Part shown: positions 60,211 through 64,000 of the stretch, piece after piece
How the letters are laid out: the number at the start of each line of letters is the position of its first letter
How positions within the stretch are numbered: position 1 is the stretch's first letter
Position numbers and translations under genes: made by a program
The notes under the pieces: model-generated
Databases searched by the model: none
Told to the model about the DNA's origin: nothing
Seen by the model: only the letters and a program-made list of their open reading frames with translations
Source: Zhengitettix transpicula
Lineage: Eukaryota; Arthropoda; Insecta; Orthoptera; Tetrigidae
Assembly: GCA_037074705.1 (NCBI GenBank)
Contig: CM073596.1
Location: 57,502,001-57,566,000, forward strand
DNA: 64,000 bases
Direction: 5' to 3'

Positions 60211-60685
60211 TGCTCTGGTTTTTTTGAACTAAGGTTCCCACATGCCGAGGCACCTCGGTCTGTTTTGAGAGGTGTATGTTCCGGGGTCGCAGACCTTGGG
60301 CATACGGCAAGAGTTGTCCGCTATTCCTATTGGAATAGTCGGCCAGCTGCCTCCTAAACAGGCCAAGGCATGGCGAGGGGTAAGCTGCGTCCCCACAGCA
60401 AACTCCTCTCCCGTCATCGGAAGGGCGTGGGACAAGTACCCAATGCCCGACCTACCCGATGCAGGTTTTTCTAAGGTTTTCCCTGCATTCCTTTAGGCGA
60501 ATGCCGGGTAGGATCCTTAAAATATGGCCCGGGGGCCCTAGTTAACCCTTGGCTACCTTCCTCTACCCTTCCGCATCCCCCCTTTCAAATCCCTTCCTAT
60601 GCTATTAAAGGGGAGTTGCCCAATGTGGATCACCCTCATGTAGCCTGTTGCCCTAAAAAAAATAAAAAAAAAAAAAAAAAAAAAT
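60211..60685 (+). mobile_element. Family A retroposon, 5'-truncated copy with long poly(A)
   Basis: Plus-strand copy starting at tttttttgaactaaggttcc, with complete central block and tail and a poly(A) tract of about 28 broken by one T. Close to the consensus of the main subfamily and probably one of the younger copies. No clear target-site duplication. Confidence 0.88.
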
Positions 60686-61563
60686 TCACCATTACTGTAG
60701 TTAGTGAGTTACTTGTTCCGCCAGAAATAGTGTTACAGATATATGGATTGGCATATAGCAGGTTGTTAATATTTGAGGCGTTGCGCGCACAGTTATGTCT
60801 TCTTAGGAACCGGTTGTTTATAAGTTAAGAGGGCTGCCTAGTTCTAGGAGCTTAAATCTCGGATCCGCCGCGACCAGTTCTGTATTTATGACGAAAATGT
60901 GAGTAGATTGTAACTGTTTGATGTTCGACTACGCATACTTCGATTCAGTAGTTATTTTAACTCAGAGAAATATCTTCAAACGAAATAGTAATATAAATAC
61001 TTTTATTGATTTAATTTAATTATTTTGAACATATTACAAGACACAATGACATGAAAAGAAATCGAGTTACTCAAATCAAATAAAATTCCGGTTTAGAGAA
61101 AACATAATAATATACCATTAGTAACGACACTTTATTTGATTTATCTCTAGTTCAAATTGTCGTCTTGATAATAATTGAGAAAGATTATCTTAGAACATTT
61201 ATATCTGCTGCTAAGTTGACGTTGAAGGAAATTCCACGTAAGAAATGAATTTTATGTATGAAGGAACCTCGAGCATATTTTGTCGTATGGGATGCGAAGG
61301 TTTTCACAGAGAACAGCATTCTCTCATATGCGAGGGTCTTTTGTTTGATAGTCAAACGAAGAAAAAAAAACCGTACCGACAGTATCCTCGTAGTGTCCAG
61401 TTATTGAATTTATTTAAATATTTGTCTCGTGCTCAAGTAATCTGTGTTATATCCCCCTTTACGAATTTTCATATAAACAGAATAAACACATCTTTAAAAT
61501 TTTCTATTTAAAATCACACCTTGTAGAGTATTGTTTAAGGATTACCATAAATAAATATATTTT

Positions 61564-61603
61564 TTATTTAATTTTAATTTATTTAATTTTAATTTATTTA
61601 ATT
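61564..61603. repeat. Short tandem repeat, about 14 bp unit
   Basis: Three tandem copies of ttatttaattttaa. Confidence 0.85.
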
Positions 61604-61641
61604 AAAAAAAATAAAAAATAAAAAGGTTCACGCGTGATCAA

Positions 61642-61706
61642 TTTAAATTTATTTTAACTGTCGTATACAGTTGTAAATTTATGACGACAGTTAAAATAAA
61701 TTTAAA
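61642..61706. repeat. Perfect inverted repeat, 23-bp arms
   Basis: tttaaatttattttaactgt plus cgt at 61642-61664 is exactly complemented at 61684-61706 across a 19-nt loop. No flanking direct repeat noticed. Confidence 0.92.
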
Positions 61707-63816
61707 CTGTTTTTGGTAATCCTTCATTAAAATTAATGCCTATTATACATTTACTTACCGAACATATCGTATATAATTTGCATCAATGCAAACCGAAAAT
61801 TAATTTTTTTTAAAAAAAATAACGAACCTTGTTAAACTACTACTAATGGTTACTATAAGTAGATTCCCTGCACGTGACATGATAATCTGACGGGTGTGCG
61901 TGTACATCTCGTTGAGTGTTGAACACGTCAGGAAACGAGCCAGTATATTTAGGGGTGTCAAAACTAAACAGGCTTCTGTCGATGCGATGGCGTCTTGTTT
62001 TCATCATAAAATTAATATACGAATGACTTTATTCTACGCAAAAGATTTAAAGGTTGCGTTTAGATATCCGAGAATGACACGATAAATATTACACCGTGCC
62101 TATTAAATAATGATAGACAGTAAGTAATACAAGACAACCATTAAATTCAAATTCGTTATTATAAATTCATATACTATACTAAAACAAAATATCCAAAAAT
62201 GGAGTTTTTTTTAAAAAAAACATAGCTATCATACTGGTCATAAAGAGCAGTATGAACCAATAAAAAGTTATGTATGTCAGCGTTAATAATGAATACACGT
62301 ACAATAACGATGAATGAGTGAATAACTATATTAATTATGTAACTTACGGCCAAATAATTTCTCTGAAAAATACGATGAAAACTAATATGGTATGAAGGGC
62401 CCTGCACCTCACTGCAGATTTATATTGATCCTTAATCGTCGCCAGGTAACAAAATGCAACCATTTACGAAAATCTGTTGTACTGCTTTTTTCAAAACATT
62501 TTTTTCATCTCTACTAAAATATTTTGCATCCTTAAATTATTTTTAACATGGCTCCAAGCTGAATATCGTAGATTGTAATCGGTTTTTCAATATTTTTTTT
62601 TCCACGCCACCGACATAAAATTTGTCATTTCCGTGGACGGGTTCCTAATTTGCATGTCCTGCTACTTTTCACGTGTGAATTTCAAGGTAATATATTTTTT
62701 TGATCTGTGCTGGTAATAGTTATTTACATTTAAGACGTTTTAGTATTTTTGTAATCAAGGATTATATTTTCTTATGACAAGCGTACATATAAATTCGAGA
62801 AGAATTTCAATTAACACACTGGATATGTCTTCGCAGTTTTACATTTCGCTGTCTACTTTAAACACTACTCATTGGGTCATATCATGCCGATATTAGGCAA
62901 TTTTTTCAATTTATTTAAATTTTATATGTTTATATATTAAATATAAAAAAAAATTTAATCTTTGCCTTTGAAAATTGGAACGACTACGGCATGAGAAAAA
63001 TATATAAGAAGTTACTGGGCGGTTACACGTATCTGATTGAATTCCTATAAAAGCAAATTAATTTATTTCAGAGGAACATGTTGAGCACAATGACGACATA
63101 ACAAGTGGTTGTGAGTATAATTTACTTGCATTCAGCAAGAGCCCTTATCCCACCACACCACCAGTCTCATCAATCTTTGATAACAGTCTCCATTACACTT
63201 CAAAGGAAGGACATGCTGTCGCTTCAATAAAGAAAAACCACGAGCACGGATATTTTTTTCTGCAAAAAAAGAGTCGTGCTTGTGAGCTCGGTTCTGTCCC
63301 ATTAGTGATAGCTTTGTACGAGACTAATAGATGTTTAATGAAACATTCCGTGATTACAGTGATTCGTTTTCCGTACAGGAACGGAACAGAACGAACGGGA
63401 CGGTCGAGGGGTTTGAATTAATACTCTATACCACAGGCATAGACGAAAATAAAACCAGCGTAATCAACACAAAGGCAAGTAATATAACCGCACGAGCGTA
63501 TCGAATACGGAAACCTTAAAACAAGTTTAATGATGCTCTCACAATAGAGATCTGCGCGTATTGTTCTGCCAGTAATTTTCTATACACACTTATCAAAGTG
63601 TTTTGTTATTCATTAAGTAGTTGTGGAGTTTTAACATGAATTCAATTTGTTAATTTTTTAAATTCAGATTACGGAGACATTGAACAAAGCAACTCAGCAG
63701 AAAAAGTGAAATTGGCCGTTTGCTAAAATTTACTATACAAGGAGTCGATAATTTCCATTATAAAATTTAAAAAAAATTACTGTGTGATTGAAATTAATGA
63801 ACACAAAAATTCTGAC

Positions 63817-63943
63817 AAAAAAAGTAATATAAATACCACACAACGTTTTTTGGGATCCTTGTTCCTTTCGTCAGGTGCTAAGAAGAGCCTAGAGAAACAC
63901 AATTGCACTGGTCAGTTGACAACACACAAAAAATAGAATACTG
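63817..63943 (-). mobile_element. Family B Penelope-like element, partial copy
   Basis: Minus-strand copy of the family B 3' end: cagttgacc, aagcctagag complement, cacctgacgaaaggaac, gatccc and ataccttttttgtc. The GAAAC box is changed to AAAAC. Ends near the window edge; no direct repeats were identified. Confidence 0.75.
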
Positions 63944-64000
63944 ACGGTAAAACCTTAATAACGTTCACATAATCAGTTAAATTTGGAGTTAATTGTGAGA

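Larger units (their letters stand above)
60686..63816. other. Intergenic, no supported gene
   Basis: AT-rich DNA with the tandem and inverted repeats listed at 61.6 kb. Open frames near 61245 and 63331 show no coding signal. Confidence 0.5.

Overview
The window looks like a stretch of a large, AT-rich, TE-laden arthropod genome, most likely an insect. Coding DNA is very sparse, GT-AG splice signals surround the few coding-looking blocks, and microsatellites and decayed retroelements are interspersed throughout. I saw no bacterial operons, rRNA, tRNA or CRISPR array. Species assignment is not possible from the sequence alone; no clade below Arthropoda is claimed with confidence.

One convincing host gene is seen, on the minus strand. 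A GC-rich terminal exon (33743-34134) encodes the end of a small protein with an acidic Ser/Glu stretch, a very basic patch and a C-terminal membrane segment. A phase-matched GC-rich upstream exon lies at 37495-37655, and a speculative 37-nt microexon at 42296-42332. Weaker single-exon candidates lie near 25.1, 31.9, 33.1 and 53.1 kb.

The rest is repeat DNA. (1) Family A is a poly(A)-tailed, non-coding, SINE-like retroposon with eight loci (0.3, 6.9, 18.1, 39.7, 42.8, 47.3, 58.5 and 60.2 kb). Four have recognisable target-site duplications, and two of those are head-to-tail dimers that inserted as single units. (2) Family B is a Penelope-like element (PLE) with GIY-YIG endonuclease fragments (5.1 and 9.1 kb) and a 3' region that carries a hammerhead-ribozyme-like core. 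It recurs at 14.1, 21.7, 24.3, 41.4, 50.1 and 63.8 kb, often as foldbacks flanked by direct repeats of 8-14 bp. (3) Three decayed non-LTR (LINE) reverse transcriptase 3' ends lie at 19.6 (+), 23.2 (-) and 27.8 (+) kb. (4) A 2-kb minisatellite (9996-11965) has a partial higher-order repeat structure. (5) There are several perfect or near-perfect inverted repeats and many microsatellites.

The layout suggests that two retrotransposition routes shaped the region: LINE-type target-primed insertion for family A, and PLE mobilisation for family B. The most unusual items are the dimeric family A insertions, the nested foldback at 14.1-14.7 kb, and the inverted pair at 2.9 and 6.7-7.6 kb that preserves both an empty and a filled insertion site. 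All homology statements come from reading the sequence; none was checked against a database.
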